Positions 44,269 to 53,914 of a stretch of 64,000 bases of DNA are shown piece after piece. The position numbers and the translations under genes were made by a program. A model generated the notes under the pieces. The model worked only from the letters and a program-made list of their open reading frames with translations, had not been told where the DNA came from and ran no database searches. The number at the start of each line of letters is the position of its first letter. Position 1 is the first letter of the stretch. Origin of the DNA: Kaistia terrae (GTDB lineage Bacteria; Pseudomonadota; Alphaproteobacteria; Rhizobiales; Kaistiaceae); the NCBI RefSeq assembly GCF_026344005.1, contig NZ_JAPKNH010000003.1, forward strand, positions 186,001-250,000, read 5' to 3'.

Positions 44269-45045
44269 ATGTCTGCCAATCAGGCGTTTACCGCCGATCT
44301 GACCCGTCCGTTCGACATGAGCGGCAAGGTCGCGCTGATCACGGGTGCGGCCGGCGGCATTGGCCGCGCGCTCGCGACCCTGTTCGCAGCCAATGGCGCT
44401 ACCCTCGCCCTACTCGACAAAAACGAGGCGGTGCATGATTTCGCCGCCTCGCTCGGCGCGTCGCACAAGGGCTGGACGGGCGACGTGACCGACGCTTCCG
44501 CGATCGAGCGCGCCGTCGCCGAGGTCGCAGCACATTTCGGCAAGATCGACATCCTCGTCAACAATGCCGGCATCGGCACGCTGGCCCCGGCCGAGGCGAC
44601 CACGACCGAGAGCTGGGACCTGCAGCTCGCCGTCAACCTGCGCGCGCCGTACATCTTCTCGCGCGAGGTCGCCGGCCACATGATCGCCGCCGGCTATGGC
44701 CGCATCGTCACCATCGCCTCGCAAGCCGCCGTCATCGGCATCGAGGGCCATGTCGCCTATTCGGCCTCGAAGGCCGGCCTGCTCGGCATGACCAATTGCA
44801 TGGCGCTGGAATGGGGCCCGAAGGGCATCACCGCCAATTGCATCTCGCCGACCGTCGTCGAGACCGAACTGGCCAAGGTCGGCTGGGCCGGCGAAAAGGG
44901 CGAGCGCGCCCGCGCCGAGATCCCGACCCGCCGCTTCGCGCAGCCGGAAGAGATCGCCTATGCCGCGCTCTACCTCGCCAGCGAAGGCGCGGCGATGGTC
45001 AACGGCGCCAACCTGCTCGTCGACGGCGGCTACACCGTCCGCTGA
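44269..45045 (+). CDS. SDR dehydrogenase, polyol dehydrogenase-like
   Basis: A 258-aa classical SDR. TGAAGGIG is the cofactor motif, DILVNNAGIG the NNAG motif, and IASQAAVIG with YSASKAG the active site. The LLVDGGYTVR end resembles galactitol 2-dehydrogenase and related polyol dehydrogenases. ATG at 44269 follows GGGAGGAAACAGA. It leads a two-gene unit with a second SDR. Likely oxidises an imported hexitol to a ketose, or reduces a ketose; the exact substrate is not visible. Confidence 0.82.
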   Translation: MSANQAFTADLTRPFDMSGKVALITGAAGGIGRALATLFAANGATLALLDKNEAVHDFAASLGASHKGWTGDVTDASAIERAVAEVAAHFGKIDILVNNAGIGTLAPAEATTTESWDLQLAVNLRAPYIFSREVAGHMIAAGYGRIVTIASQAAVIGIEGHVAYSASKAGLLGMTNCMALEWGPKGITANCISPTVVETELAKVGWAGEKGERARAEIPTRRFAQPEEIAYAALYLASEGAAMVNGANLLVDGGYTVR

Positions 45046-45072
45046 ATTCTGGACATTATGGGAGAAAACACC

Positions 45073-45801
45073 ATGGCCGTTTCGATTGCCGGCAAGGTGA
45101 TGATTGTGACCGGCGCCAGCTCCGGCATCGGCCGCGCCGCGGCGCGTCGCTTCGCTGCCGAGGGCGCCAAGCTGGTGCTGGTCGCGCGCTCGGCCGAGAA
45201 GCTGGAGGCGCTGGCGAAGGAACTGGGCGGCGACGCGATCGCCATTCCCGCCGACCTGACCAAGGCCGCCGATGTCGAGGCGATGGTCGCCAAGGCGGAA
45301 GCGCATTTCGGCCGGATCGACATCCTGTTCGCCAACGCCGGCAGCTATGTCACCGGCGACGTCGCCACGGGCGACCCGGACGAATGGGACCAGGTCATCG
45401 GCGTCAACGTCAACGGCGTGTTCCGCACCGTCCGCGCCGTGCTGCCGGGCATGATCGCCCGTCGCTCGGGCGACATCGTCGTCACCTCGTCGATCTCCGG
45501 CCACCAGGCGATCCACTGGGAACCGGTCTATTCGGCCACCAAGCACGCGGTACAGTCCTTCGTGCACGGCGTCCGCCGCCAGCTCGGGCCGCACAATGTC
45601 CGCATCGGCGCGCTGTCGCCGGGCATCGTGCTGAACGAACTCTGGGGAATTACGGATCCGGCCGAGATCGAGCGCCGCGCCGAGGCGCATGAGGGCCTGC
45701 GTTCGGAGGATATTGCCGACGCTCTGGTGTTCATGGTCACCCGCCCGCCCAACGCCACCATCCGCGACCTCGTCATCCTGCCGCAGAACCAGGATATCTG
45801 A
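45073..45801 (+). CDS. SDR dehydrogenase (YdfG/ribitol dehydrogenase-like)
   Basis: A 242-aa classical SDR. TGASSGIG at the N-terminus, FANAGSYVTGD as the NAG region, SSISGHQAIHWEPVYSATKHA as two motifs with Ser and Tyr-x-x-x-Lys (residues in two separate stretches), and an IRDLVILPQNQDI end like the YdfG/clavulanate dehydrogenase and polyol dehydrogenase group. ATG at 45073 follows GGGAGAAAACACC, 27 bp after the previous SDR stop. Two SDRs with a ketose 3-epimerase would allow a polyol-ketose-ketose-polyol sequence. Confidence 0.82.
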   Translation: MAVSIAGKVMIVTGASSGIGRAAARRFAAEGAKLVLVARSAEKLEALAKELGGDAIAIPADLTKAADVEAMVAKAEAHFGRIDILFANAGSYVTGDVATGDPDEWDQVIGVNVNGVFRTVRAVLPGMIARRSGDIVVTSSISGHQAIHWEPVYSATKHAVQSFVHGVRRQLGPHNVRIGALSPGIVLNELWGITDPAEIERRAEAHEGLRSEDIADALVFMVTRPPNATIRDLVILPQNQDI

Positions 45802-45837
45802 GGCCGCATAGAACCATCCGGGTGAGACCGAAAGCTC

Positions 45838-45992
45838 CTCACCCCATCCCTCTCCCGCGCGCGGGAGAGGGCGCGCAACGCGCCCCGTCTGCCTGCCGAG
45901 ATCTACGCAAAACGGCGAAATTCTAACGTCGCCCTCCCCACCACGCCGGCGGAAAAGCCCTCGCCCGCTCGCGGGAGAGGGTTGGGTGAGGG
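45838..45992. repeat. Composite inverted repeat with CCCTCTCCCGCG arms
   Basis: Left part has CTCACCCCATCCCTCTCCCGCG followed by its own hairpin GCGCGGGAGAGGG; right part has CTCGCGGGAGAGGGTTGGGTGAGGG, the inverse. The outer flanks ACCGAAAGC and GCTTTCGGT are also inverted. It fills the 334-bp gap before the VOC gene; no coding sense. Confidence 0.75.
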
Positions 45993-46135
45993 TCTTGCTT
46001 TCGGTATCCACCGACCAGCGCCCCGTATCGGAAAAAATCCGTCCGCCTCTGTCGAATCCACCCTTCCCCGCTCGTCGTGATCATGACGGCTGCCTTGGGC
46101 ACCCGCTTTCCACGACCGTATGAGGAGACGCGACA

Positions 46136-46573
46136 ATGGATACCAAGACCGACGAGACCAACGCCTTCGCCAACATGCCCAAGGTGCTGAGCGGCGTAGC
46201 GCCTTATCTCAGCGTCGGCGGCGCCGTGAAGGCGTCCGAGTTCTACCAGCGCGCGCTTGGCGCGCAGGAAGTGATGCGGGTTCCCGTCGACGAGAAGGGG
46301 CGGACCATGCACATCCACCTCTACATCAATGGCGGCTCCATAATGCTGGCCGACCCGTATGAGGAATACGGCCATCCGCTGGAAAAGCCGCAGGGCTATA
46401 CGCTGCACCTGCAGCTTGGCGACGACATCGATACATGGTGGCAGCGGGCGATCGATGCCGGCATGGAAGTCGCCATGCCGCTCGACCTGCAATTCTGGGG
46501 CGACCGCTACGGCCAGTTGCGCGACCCGTTCGGCGTGCTCTGGTCACTGGGCGCACGGGCGCAGAAGGCCTGA
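46136..46573 (+). CDS. VOC family protein (PhnB/glyoxalase-like)
   Basis: A 145-aa protein of the vicinal oxygen chelate fold, PhnB/3-demethylubiquinone-like subgroup. Seen: VAPYLSVGGAVKASEFYQRALGAQEVMR, split over two beta-alpha-beta units, MHIHLYINGGSIMLADPYEE and WGDRYGQLRDPFGVLWSLG. The ligand and reaction are not known. ATG at 46136 follows GAGGAGACGCGACA. It is convergent with the betaine importer operon. Confidence 0.85.
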   Translation: MDTKTDETNAFANMPKVLSGVAPYLSVGGAVKASEFYQRALGAQEVMRVPVDEKGRTMHIHLYINGGSIMLADPYEEYGHPLEKPQGYTLHLQLGDDIDTWWQRAIDAGMEVAMPLDLQFWGDRYGQLRDPFGVLWSLGARAQKA

Positions 46574-46624
46574 CCACTCCGCCAACGTGCGAGGGGCGAC
46601 CAGCGCCCCTCGGCTTTTTCGGTA

Positions 46625-47671
46625 TCAGCCGACGCCCGGCGTATGACGTGCCAGGGCCTTGATCACCTGCTTGGCGGTGACGCGGCCGATCTGCTGGCCT
46701 TCGCCATCGACGACGCCGACCCATTGATGCTCGGCGAACAGCGGCAGCACGTCCTCGCAGCGCGCGTCCATCGACACCGACTGTTCGCACGGCTCCGTCG
46801 CGCCGCGTTCCATGATCGAGCGCACATGGATGGCGCGCGCCTTGTTCACCTCGCGCACGAACTCCTCGATATGCTCGTTCGCCGGCCGCAGCACGATGTC
46901 CTCCGGCTTGCCCTCCTGCTGCAACGCGCCATCCTTCAGCACCGCGATGCGATCGCCGATCTTCAGCGCCTCGTCGAAATCATGCGTGATGAACAGGATC
47001 GTCTTGTTCAGCGATTTCTGCAGCGTGATCAGCTGGTCCTGCATGCCGGAGCGGATCAGCGGATCCAGCGCCGAGAAGGCCTCGTCCATCAGGATGATGT
47101 CACTGTCCATCGACAGCGCCCGCGCTAGCCCGACGCGCTGCTGCTGGCCGCCGGAAAGCTGGCGGGTGCGCGAATGCTCGTAGCCGGCGAGGCCGACCGT
47201 CTCGATCCACTTCGCGGCCGTCTCCAGGCGCTCCTTGCGGCCGACGCCCCGGACTTCCAGCCCATAGGCGACATTGTCGATGACGGAGCGATGCGGCAGC
47301 AGACCAAACTTCTGGAACACCATTGCCACCTTGGTCCGGCGATAGGTACGCAGCTGGTCGAGGCTCATCTTCAGCACATCGTCGCCATGGACGAGGATTT
47401 CGCCGGCCGTCGGCTCGATCAGCCGGTTGACGTGGCGGATCAGCGTCGACTTGCCGGAGCCGGAAAGCCCCATGACGACGAAGATCTGTCCGGCCGCAAT
47501 GTCGAGCGAGACATTGTCGAGGCCGACGACGTGGTTGGTCTCGGCCTGGACCTCGGTCTTCGACTTTCCGGCCCGAAGCAGCGCCAGCGCCCCTTCCGGG
47601 TCGGGACCGAAGATCTTGGTGACACCGCGCATGGCGATGGCGAGATCGGGTTTCACTGAAATATCCGACAT
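46625..47671 (-). CDS. proV: Glycine betaine/proline ABC transporter ATPase (ProV/OpuAA)
   Basis: A 348-aa ATPase of the osmoprotectant class. Walker A GLSGSGKS (68-75), signature LSGGQQQRVGLARAL, Walker B IILMDEAFSALDP, and a C-terminal CBS-type region (about 280-345) that may sense ionic strength. The longer N-terminus with FGPDPEGALALLRAGKSK is typical of ProV. Its ATG overlaps the proW stop (TAATG). Last gene of the permease-ATPase pair. Confidence 0.92.
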   Translation of the reverse strand: MSDISVKPDLAIAMRGVTKIFGPDPEGALALLRAGKSKTEVQAETNHVVGLDNVSLDIAAGQIFVVMGLSGSGKSTLIRHVNRLIEPTAGEILVHGDDVLKMSLDQLRTYRRTKVAMVFQKFGLLPHRSVIDNVAYGLEVRGVGRKERLETAAKWIETVGLAGYEHSRTRQLSGGQQQRVGLARALSMDSDIILMDEAFSALDPLIRSGMQDQLITLQKSLNKTILFITHDFDEALKIGDRIAVLKDGALQQEGKPEDIVLRPANEHIEEFVREVNKARAIHVRSIMERGATEPCEQSVSMDARCEDVLPLFAEHQWVGVVDGEGQQIGRVTAKQVIKALARHTPGVG

Positions 47672-48540
47672 TAGCGCGCCTCCTGCATGCCGATCCGGGC
47701 CTGCAACTGGCGGCCGAATGCCTGGGTGATGCGATCGAAGATGATGGCGAGCGCGACGATGCCGAGGCCGGCGAACAGGCCACGACTAACTTCCAGCCGA
47801 CCGATGCCCTGCAATACCTGATAACCGAGGCCGCCAGCGCCGATCATCGAGGCGATCACCACCATGGAGAGCGCCATCATCGTCGTCTGGTTGATGCCGG
47901 CGAGGATCGTCGGCAGGGCGAGCGGGATCTGCACGCCGAACAGACGCTGGCGCGGATTGGTGCCGAAGGCGCGGCTTGCCTCCAGCACGGCCGGATCGAC
48001 CGAGCGCAGGCCGAGATCGGTCAGCCGCACCAGCGGCGGCGCCGCATAGACGATGGTCGCGATCACCGCCGGGATCTTGCCGGGACCGAAAATCATCACA
48101 GTCGGGATCAGGTAGACGAAGCTCGGCAACGTCTGCATCAGGTCGAGGATTGGCGCGAAGATCTGGCGGATGCGAAGCGAGCGCGACATCCAGACGCCGA
48201 CCGGGATCGAAACCAGGATGGCCGCCAGCGTCGCCGTGATCATCAACGCCATGGTCGTCATGGCGTCCTTCCAGAGATCCATGATGCCGAGGAACATCAG
48301 CGCCGCGAACACCACGGCCGGCAGCGGCCAGCGCCGCGTGGCGAGCCAGGCGATACCGGTCAGCACCGCAATGATAAGCCACCAGGGCGTCGCGATCAGC
48401 AGGTCCTCGATCGCCTTCAGCAGCATCAAGAGCGGATGGGCGGCGGCCTCGAAGGTGCCGCCCCAATGACGGACGACCCAGTTCAGGCCGTCATCGACCG
48501 CGCGGCGCCAGGGCCGCGTATCAATCAGTTGAGGGAACAT
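47671..48540 (-). CDS. proW: Glycine betaine/proline ABC transporter permease (ProW)
   Basis: A 289-aa inner-membrane permease with about six or seven helices and the binding-protein-dependent transport signature EASRAFGTNPRQRLFGVQIPLALPTI. Also TLPSFVYLIPTVMIFGPGKIPA and MIGAGGLGYQVLQGI. Translationally coupled to proV. A hairpin separates it from proX upstream. Confidence 0.92.
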   Translation of the reverse strand: MFPQLIDTRPWRRAVDDGLNWVVRHWGGTFEAAAHPLLMLLKAIEDLLIATPWWLIIAVLTGIAWLATRRWPLPAVVFAALMFLGIMDLWKDAMTTMALMITATLAAILVSIPVGVWMSRSLRIRQIFAPILDLMQTLPSFVYLIPTVMIFGPGKIPAVIATIVYAAPPLVRLTDLGLRSVDPAVLEASRAFGTNPRQRLFGVQIPLALPTILAGINQTTMMALSMVVIASMIGAGGLGYQVLQGIGRLEVSRGLFAGLGIVALAIIFDRITQAFGRQLQARIGMQEAR

Positions 48541-48639
48541 TTGGTTCTTTCATAAGCCCCGCGCGAGCGGGGAAATCCGGGATGGCGGCAGGCAGGCAAG
48601 CGCCCCGCCCGGCCGCGCAGCCGGGGAAAAGCAAAACGG

Positions 48640-48672
48640 CCAAACGGAAACGGCCGGGATGACCCCGGCCGT
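48640..48672 (-). terminator. Terminator-like hairpin between proX and proW
   Basis: ACGGCCGGG/CCCGGCCGT stem with a 5-nt loop, followed on the coding strand by TTTCCGTTT. Probably a partial terminator that keeps proX mRNA in excess over proWV. Confidence 0.65.
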
Positions 48673-48694
48673 CCGCTCGCCTCTGGAAGCGATT

Positions 48695-49756
48695 TTAGTT
48701 GAGGCTGGCCTTGACCTTTTCGGCCACGGCGGCCGGGACCCAGCTGGTCCAGCGGTCTTCCTTGGTCTTCAGGAAGTTCTGCGCCGTTGCGGCGGCGTCA
48801 GCCTTGTTCTCGTCGCCGTAGACGAGGATCTCGCTGATCTCGGCATTGGTCAGGCCGACCTTGGCGAGATAGCCGGCGACGTTTGGCGCGTCGCTCTTGA
48901 TCCAGCTCGCCGTACCGACGACGGCCGGCGAGGACGGATAGGCGGTTACTTCCGGCGCCTTGTCGCAATCGCGATTGGTGTTGCACTCGTAGACCTCGGG
49001 TTTGGTCGGGCCAAGGTCGAGTTGCACGGCGTCATACTTGCCGAGGATGGCGGTCGGACCCCAGTAGTAAAACAGGATTGGCTCTTCGCGCGTGAAGGCG
49101 CGGGCGATCGAGGCGTCGAGCGCGCCGCCGGAGCCGGGCGAGAACAGGTTCCAGCCCTTGTCCTTCATGCCGAGCGCCTCGAACAGCGCGCCGGTCGAGA
49201 TCTCGCAGGCCCAGCCCGGCGGGCAGGAATAGAGACGGCCCTTGCTGCTATCCTCGGGATCCTTGAACAGCTCGGGACGGCCGATCACGTCCTGGACGGT
49301 CTTGATGTCCGGATGCGCGGTCTGGACATAGCGCGGAATGAACCAGCCCTCGACGGTGCCGTCGGTGATGGCGTTGGCCAGCTCGACGACATTGCCGTCG
49401 GCCAGGCCCTTCGCCCAAGGCTCCTGGATTGTGCTGGTCCAGAGTTCGGGGGCGATCGCCGGGCTGCCGCGCGTCAACATCGAGGACGATGTCGGAACGG
49501 TGTCGCCAGTGACGATCTCGACGTTACAGCCGAAACCCTTCTCCAGAATGATGGCGTGGATATGGGCCAAGGCGGCCGCGGAGGGCCAGGTCATCTCGGC
49601 GATATCGATGGTCTTGTCAGTGCCGCAACTGGCGGCTTCAGTGGCTTGCGTATCGGCTTCCTGGGCAAGCGCGGAATGGCTCGTCGCGGACAAAAACGCA
49701 ACGGCGATCGCGGCGGCAATGCCACCGGATTTGAATATCATTGGATAGAACCTCAT
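48695..49756 (-). CDS. proX: Glycine betaine/proline ABC transporter binding protein (ProX)
   Basis: A 353-aa periplasmic protein of the OpuAC/ProX class. Signal peptide (GGIAAAIAVAFLSATSHSALA). Mature parts: IDIAEMTWPSAAALAHIHAI, PSSSMLTRG-like PTSSSMLTRGSPAIAPELW, LYSCPPGWACE and EPILFYYWGPTAIL, in which Trp and Tyr form the betaine cage in the family. ATG at 49756 or the better placed ATG at 49741 behind TGAGGTT. First gene of the proX-proW-proV unit; loss of turgor is the usual trigger. Confidence 0.9.
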   Translation of the reverse strand: MRFYPMIFKSGGIAAAIAVAFLSATSHSALAQEADTQATEAASCGTDKTIDIAEMTWPSAAALAHIHAIILEKGFGCNVEIVTGDTVPTSSSMLTRGSPAIAPELWTSTIQEPWAKGLADGNVVELANAITDGTVEGWFIPRYVQTAHPDIKTVQDVIGRPELFKDPEDSSKGRLYSCPPGWACEISTGALFEALGMKDKGWNLFSPGSGGALDASIARAFTREEPILFYYWGPTAILGKYDAVQLDLGPTKPEVYECNTNRDCDKAPEVTAYPSSPAVVGTASWIKSDAPNVAGYLAKVGLTNAEISEILVYGDENKADAAATAQNFLKTKEDRWTSWVPAAVAEKVKASLN

Positions 49757-50396
49757 GTCAGTTGATGAACATGACCATAAGGTCATAGTCCAATCGTGTC
49801 AAATACGACAATATCTTGCCACAAATCTGCAGCCTGAACGCCATATTCTTGATAGATCATCCATCACAGTGCTCTAGCCTTTCTATTTGAAGAAAAGATC
49901 ACCTGTCATAATCGGACACAAAACGAAACGGATACGATCTCCAAGAGAAAATAAATTTGACGCCTCGCCACGACATCTCGTGAAGCACTCGCAAATCGCC
50001 TGCTGCTGCCGGTTGAAGCGCGATCGCGTCGCCACAACCTTCCTTTACGGAATGTCAGGGCTGAAAACTTGCGCCGGATTTCCGCCCGGGCGAGAAGGCT
50101 TTCCGTGCAACCCGGAATCAGGGTGGCTCAATCAAGCTGGCTTCCCCATGGCTGGCCAATTCTTCCCCGCCGGGTGGACGATCGGGCGAAAGCACGGGCT
50201 CGGCGCTTCCATCGTGGCACCAACGGACGCACCCTGTCGGAGAGCCAAATCGGCGCCGGGTTGCAGAACGCATGGGGAACAGCTATTCTGTTCGCGTTTT
50301 GTGCCTTGATGATTCCCGCCTCGACTATCCTCTTGTGATTGGGTCATCTGGGGTACCGCGACAGTCCTTTGGCAATGCCCCCAGCGCGAGATCGAT
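49757..50396. other. Intergenic region between proX and lexA, no gene seen
   Basis: 640 bp. The first 200 bp are AT-rich for this genome and should hold the proX promoter. The last 150 bp contain a LexA-box-like site. Open frames on both strands here have no homology sense and weak starts. Confidence 0.5.
50290..50304. promoter_or_regulatory. LexA box-like site GTTC-N7-GTGC
   Basis: Alphaproteobacterial LexA binds GTTC-N7-GTTC; this site, 93 bp before lexA, differs by one base. It would allow the usual autoregulation. Confidence 0.5.
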
Positions 50397-51101
50397 ATGC
50401 TCACCCGGAAGCAGTATGAACTCCTCATGTTCATCCAGGAGCGGCTCAAGGAAGCGGGCGTTCCGCCCTCTTTCGACGAGATGAAGGATGCGCTGGATCT
50501 ACGCTCGAAATCCGGCATCCACCGCCTGATCAAGGCGCTGGAAGAGCGCGGCTTCATCCGCCGCCTGCCCAACCGGGCCCGCGCGCTGGAGGTCGTCCGT
50601 CTCCCCGAGACCATGACCCCCGCCATGTCTCGGCCGAAGAAGCAGGCCTTCTCGCCCAGCGTGATCGAAGGCAGCCTCGGCAAGTCCCGCCCGCAAGACG
50701 ACATGCATGACGTCTCTGAATCCGTGATCATTCCGGTGATGGGCAGGATCGCGGCCGGTGTACCGATTTCCGCGATCCAGACCCAGAGCCATTCGATCGC
50801 CGTGCCGCCGGAGATGCTGCGCGGCGGCGAGCATTTCGCACTCGAAGTGCGCGGCGATTCCATGATCGAGGCAGGTATCCTCGACGGTGATACGGTTCTC
50901 ATCCGCAAGAGCGACAACGCTGAATCCGGCGACATCGTCGTGGCTCTGGTCGACGAGGAGGAAGCGACGCTGAAGCGGCTGCGGCGCAAGGGCGCCTCGA
51001 TCGCGCTGGAAGCGGCAAACCCCGCCTATGAAACGCGGATCTTCGGGCCGGACCGCGTGCGCATTCAAGGAAAGCTGGTCGGCCTGCTGCGGACCTACTG
51101 A
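50397..51101 (+). CDS. lexA: LexA repressor (SOS regulator)
   Basis: A 234-aa SOS repressor and self-cleaving serine protease. N-terminal HTH ([21 protein letters not shown]), cleavage site A120-G121 in RIAAGVP, and the Ser-Lys dyad S155 ([10 protein letters not shown]) and K193 (ATLKRL). The linker between domains is longer than in E. coli LexA, as usual in alphaproteobacteria. Its 3' end overlaps the convergent comEC by 7 bp. Confidence 0.96.
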   Translation: MLTRKQYELLMFIQERLKEAGVPPSFDEMKDALDLRSKSGIHRLIKALEERGFIRRLPNRARALEVVRLPETMTPAMSRPKKQAFSPSVIEGSLGKSRPQDDMHDVSESVIIPVMGRIAAGVPISAIQTQSHSIAVPPEMLRGGEHFALEVRGDSMIEAGILDGDTVLIRKSDNAESGDIVVALVDEEEATLKRLRRKGASIALEAANPAYETRIFGPDRVRIQGKLVGLLRTY

Positions 51102-53764
51102 TCGGGCGGATCGCCCTCATAAGGCGGCATCCAGGGCCGTCGCACCGGCGCATAGGCGGTGCGGACTTCAAAGCGGTCGGCGAGAAGCGGATCGCGCGGC
51201 CTGGTGGCGGTAGCTGGCGCGGCCTCTGCCGATGGTTCGGGCGGGAACACGTCCTCGTCGTCGACATTGCGCTCGACCAAGTCATAGCGTGACGGCACAG
51301 GATCGACCGCCACGTCGAACGATGTCTCCCTATCCGCCGGGATTTCATATGGCGCGTCGGGAGATCCGACGTCTTTGAGCCGGGTATCCGCTTTGTCCGG
51401 CTCGTTCCGCGCCGACGCTCGCTGTGAGGAGCTCGGAGGCTCGCGTACGTTGGCAGCCGGTTCATTCATCAGCGAGTCGTCTGTAGCTGGCTCAGCGAGG
51501 ATTGGCTCGTTGGTCCTTGGCAGGCCCGCGCCGCCGCCCGGATCGACATCTTCCATCGCCAAAAAGCCAGAGCTGGCGGAGTTAGCCGACGCCGTTCCCG
51601 GTCCCTGCAGTTCGCCTTCCTCGTGCGAAGACAGTGCCATCGATCCGGAGCGTTCCAAGATCCGGCGGTCAATGACAGCGGTGTGCTGCGCGCAACTTTC
51701 GGGTGCTGCGAGCGGCGTCACGACGAGCGCGGCGCGCCGACAGTCCTCGTCGAAGGCCGACCGATCGAGCGCCAGCGCCACCAGCCTTCCATCCGGCAAT
51801 TTGCCGAGACAGCCCGACGCATCGCAGCCGCCGATTTGCAGGACGCTGCCGGACTTGGCGTCTCGTTCGTCGCCATCGGACCGCAGCCAGATGTCGGTGA
51901 CGAAGCGATCCTGTTTTCGGGCGACAATGCGATAGTTGCCATCCTCGCCACGCAGCGCCAACTGCTTCCCGTCCGAGCTCACAAGTATGCTTGGCCGCGC
52001 CGGGAAGAGCGCGAGCGCGGTGCCGAGGAGCATGGGAGCGAGTCCGAGCAGACGCCAGCGCTCGCGCCAGAGTGCCAGCCAGACAAAGCCGGCTACGAAA
52101 ATCAGCAACGCCGCCACGCTGGGCATCGCCGCGCCGCCCGATTGGCCCGACCAGCGGCTGACGGTCGCCGATACACCGAGCATGCCGTCAATGCCCCAGT
52201 GCACGACAGCGAGAGGCAACGCCTCGATCCCGAACGGCATGGCGAGCACGGAAAGCAATGCGAACGGCATGATGAGAAAGTCGGTCAACGGCATGGCGGC
52301 GACATTGGCGACGATCGAGAGCGGGGCCATGCGCTGGAAGTGATAGAGCGCGAACGGCGTCGTCCCGAGGCCGCCGAGCAGCGAGGTGAGCGCCATGCCG
52401 ACAACGAAGAGTGCCAGGCGTCGCGAAGCAACCGCCACCCCGCTCCGGGCGCCCAAACGCGGAACGGGGTTGTTTCGGCGGCGATCCGACAGCATCTCGA
52501 AGCCGGCGACGAGCGCGATGGTGGCGGCAAACGACATCTGGAAGCTGGCCGAAAGGATACTCTCCGGCGAGATCGCCAGGACGACCAGCCCGGCGAGCGC
52601 GACATTGCGCATCGAGATGGCTCGTCGATCCAGAAGGATCGCGAGGAAGGCGATCGAGGTCATGATGAAGGAGCGCTGCGCGGCGACGTCGAGACCGGAG
52701 ATCAGCAGGTAGAAGCCGCTGACCAGCAACGCCGCGATGGCCGCCCACTTCTTGATCGGTCGCCGCAGTGCCAGCGACGGGACAAGCGCCAGCCCCGCGC
52801 GCACGCTCCAGAACACGACGCCGGTCACCAGCACCATGTGCAGACCGGAGACGGAGAGCACGTGGGCAAGCCCGGAGAGACGCAGATCATCCTCGGTCTT
52901 TTCCGCCAGCCCACCGGCGTCGCCGATGATCAGCGCCGAGGCGATGTAGCGACTCTCGCCGTCGAGTCCGGCAACGATGCGGGCCCGGATCGCCTCGCGA
53001 ACCGCTTCCAGTGGCTCGCGGAGCCGGATGGAAAGCGGCGCGGGACCGATGTCGGCCGGCTGCGCCGCTCCATAGGCAAAGCCGGTCGCGCCGATACCGC
53101 GAAAGAAGGAATCGCGGGCAAAGTCGTAGCCGCCGGGCAGCACGGGGCCGGATGCGGGCCGGAGCCGCGCCAGGACCTGGATCCCCTCGCCCACCTTCGG
53201 CACCGCCTTGCCACGCACCGTCACATTGACGCGCTGCGGTATGGTCGTGACACGCCTGGCGTCGAGGCTTTCGACACGGATCGTGAGGCGATAGCCGCCG
53301 CGCCGTGCCTTGCGCTCCTCGACCCAGCCCGTCACCGTCCCGGTCACCTGTCGGTCGAGCACCCGAGTGGCCAGGAAGTCCGTGCGAAGCTTGATTGCAA
53401 CGCCGCCGCTCGCCGCCATCGCCAGCACGATCAGCAACCGCACCGACGTCGCCCGATGCCGGCGCGTGATCGCCATAGCCCAGAGCAGGACGGCAAGCAG
53501 CGAGAGCGCGACGATCGATGGCTCCGAAGGGAGCGCGAAATAGATCAGTGAACCGATCCCGAACGCGACAGGCAACCAGGGAAAGCCGCGCCCGGCCTCG
53601 ATCTCGCGCTCCAGCCAGGCACCGTACGCAAGGCGTACCCTGTCGAGCGCCACGGTGGCGCGGAAGCCCGGACCCAACGCAGCCGGGACGAGAAAGCGGC
53701 GCGCGCGGACAACCGCCGGCACGTCGCGGACGCCTTCCATCTCGCGCGGATCGCCCTCAGCCAT
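51095..53764 (-). CDS. comEC: ComEC/Rec2 family DNA uptake channel protein
   Basis: An 889-aa inner-membrane protein that in competent bacteria carries single-stranded DNA into the cytoplasm. It has an N-terminal DUF4131 region, then the competence domain with [17 protein letters not shown] and about ten helices (about 270-600). The C-terminal metallo-hydrolase-like part is degenerate, without the HxHxDH motif, and ends in a low-complexity acidic tail of about 150 residues. ATG at 53764 follows AAAGGCGGGGGG; TTG at 53782 is in frame. Convergent with lexA, divergent from gltX. Confidence 0.9.
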   Translation of the reverse strand: MAEGDPREMEGVRDVPAVVRARRFLVPAALGPGFRATVALDRVRLAYGAWLEREIEAGRGFPWLPVAFGIGSLIYFALPSEPSIVALSLLAVLLWAMAITRRHRATSVRLLIVLAMAASGGVAIKLRTDFLATRVLDRQVTGTVTGWVEERKARRGGYRLTIRVESLDARRVTTIPQRVNVTVRGKAVPKVGEGIQVLARLRPASGPVLPGGYDFARDSFFRGIGATGFAYGAAQPADIGPAPLSIRLREPLEAVREAIRARIVAGLDGESRYIASALIIGDAGGLAEKTEDDLRLSGLAHVLSVSGLHMVLVTGVVFWSVRAGLALVPSLALRRPIKKWAAIAALLVSGFYLLISGLDVAAQRSFIMTSIAFLAILLDRRAISMRNVALAGLVVLAISPESILSASFQMSFAATIALVAGFEMLSDRRRNNPVPRLGARSGVAVASRRLALFVVGMALTSLLGGLGTTPFALYHFQRMAPLSIVANVAAMPLTDFLIMPFALLSVLAMPFGIEALPLAVVHWGIDGMLGVSATVSRWSGQSGGAAMPSVAALLIFVAGFVWLALWRERWRLLGLAPMLLGTALALFPARPSILVSSDGKQLALRGEDGNYRIVARKQDRFVTDIWLRSDGDERDAKSGSVLQIGGCDASGCLGKLPDGRLVALALDRSAFDEDCRRAALVVTPLAAPESCAQHTAVIDRRILERSGSMALSSHEEGELQGPGTASANSASSGFLAMEDVDPGGGAGLPRTNEPILAEPATDDSLMNEPAANVREPPSSSQRASARNEPDKADTRLKDVGSPDAPYEIPADRETSFDVAVDPVPSRYDLVERNVDDEDVFPPEPSAEAAPATATRPRDPLLADRFEVRTAYAPVRRPWMPPYEGDPPDQ

Positions 53765-53914
53765 CCCCCCGCCTTTTCGCAACTGGGCAAACCGGACCGG
53801 CTTCTCCTGATCCCGTTTGGCCGCTGCGCGCCCCTATGCTACATGACCAGCCGCAGATCGCCGAGTGGCGAGACTCCATGCCCCTTGCGGCTTCCCGCAC
53901 ATCGAGAACAGTCC

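Noticed and set aside
46625-49756. A choline or carnitine-specific name for the proVWX-type importer
   Set aside because: The binding protein clearly belongs to the betaine/proline class but the exact ligand cannot be told from sequence.
51623-53551. 642-aa open frame on the plus strand opposite comEC
   Set aside because: Very hydrophilic, repetitive Arg/Gln/Glu sequence caused by codon bias of comEC on the other strand.
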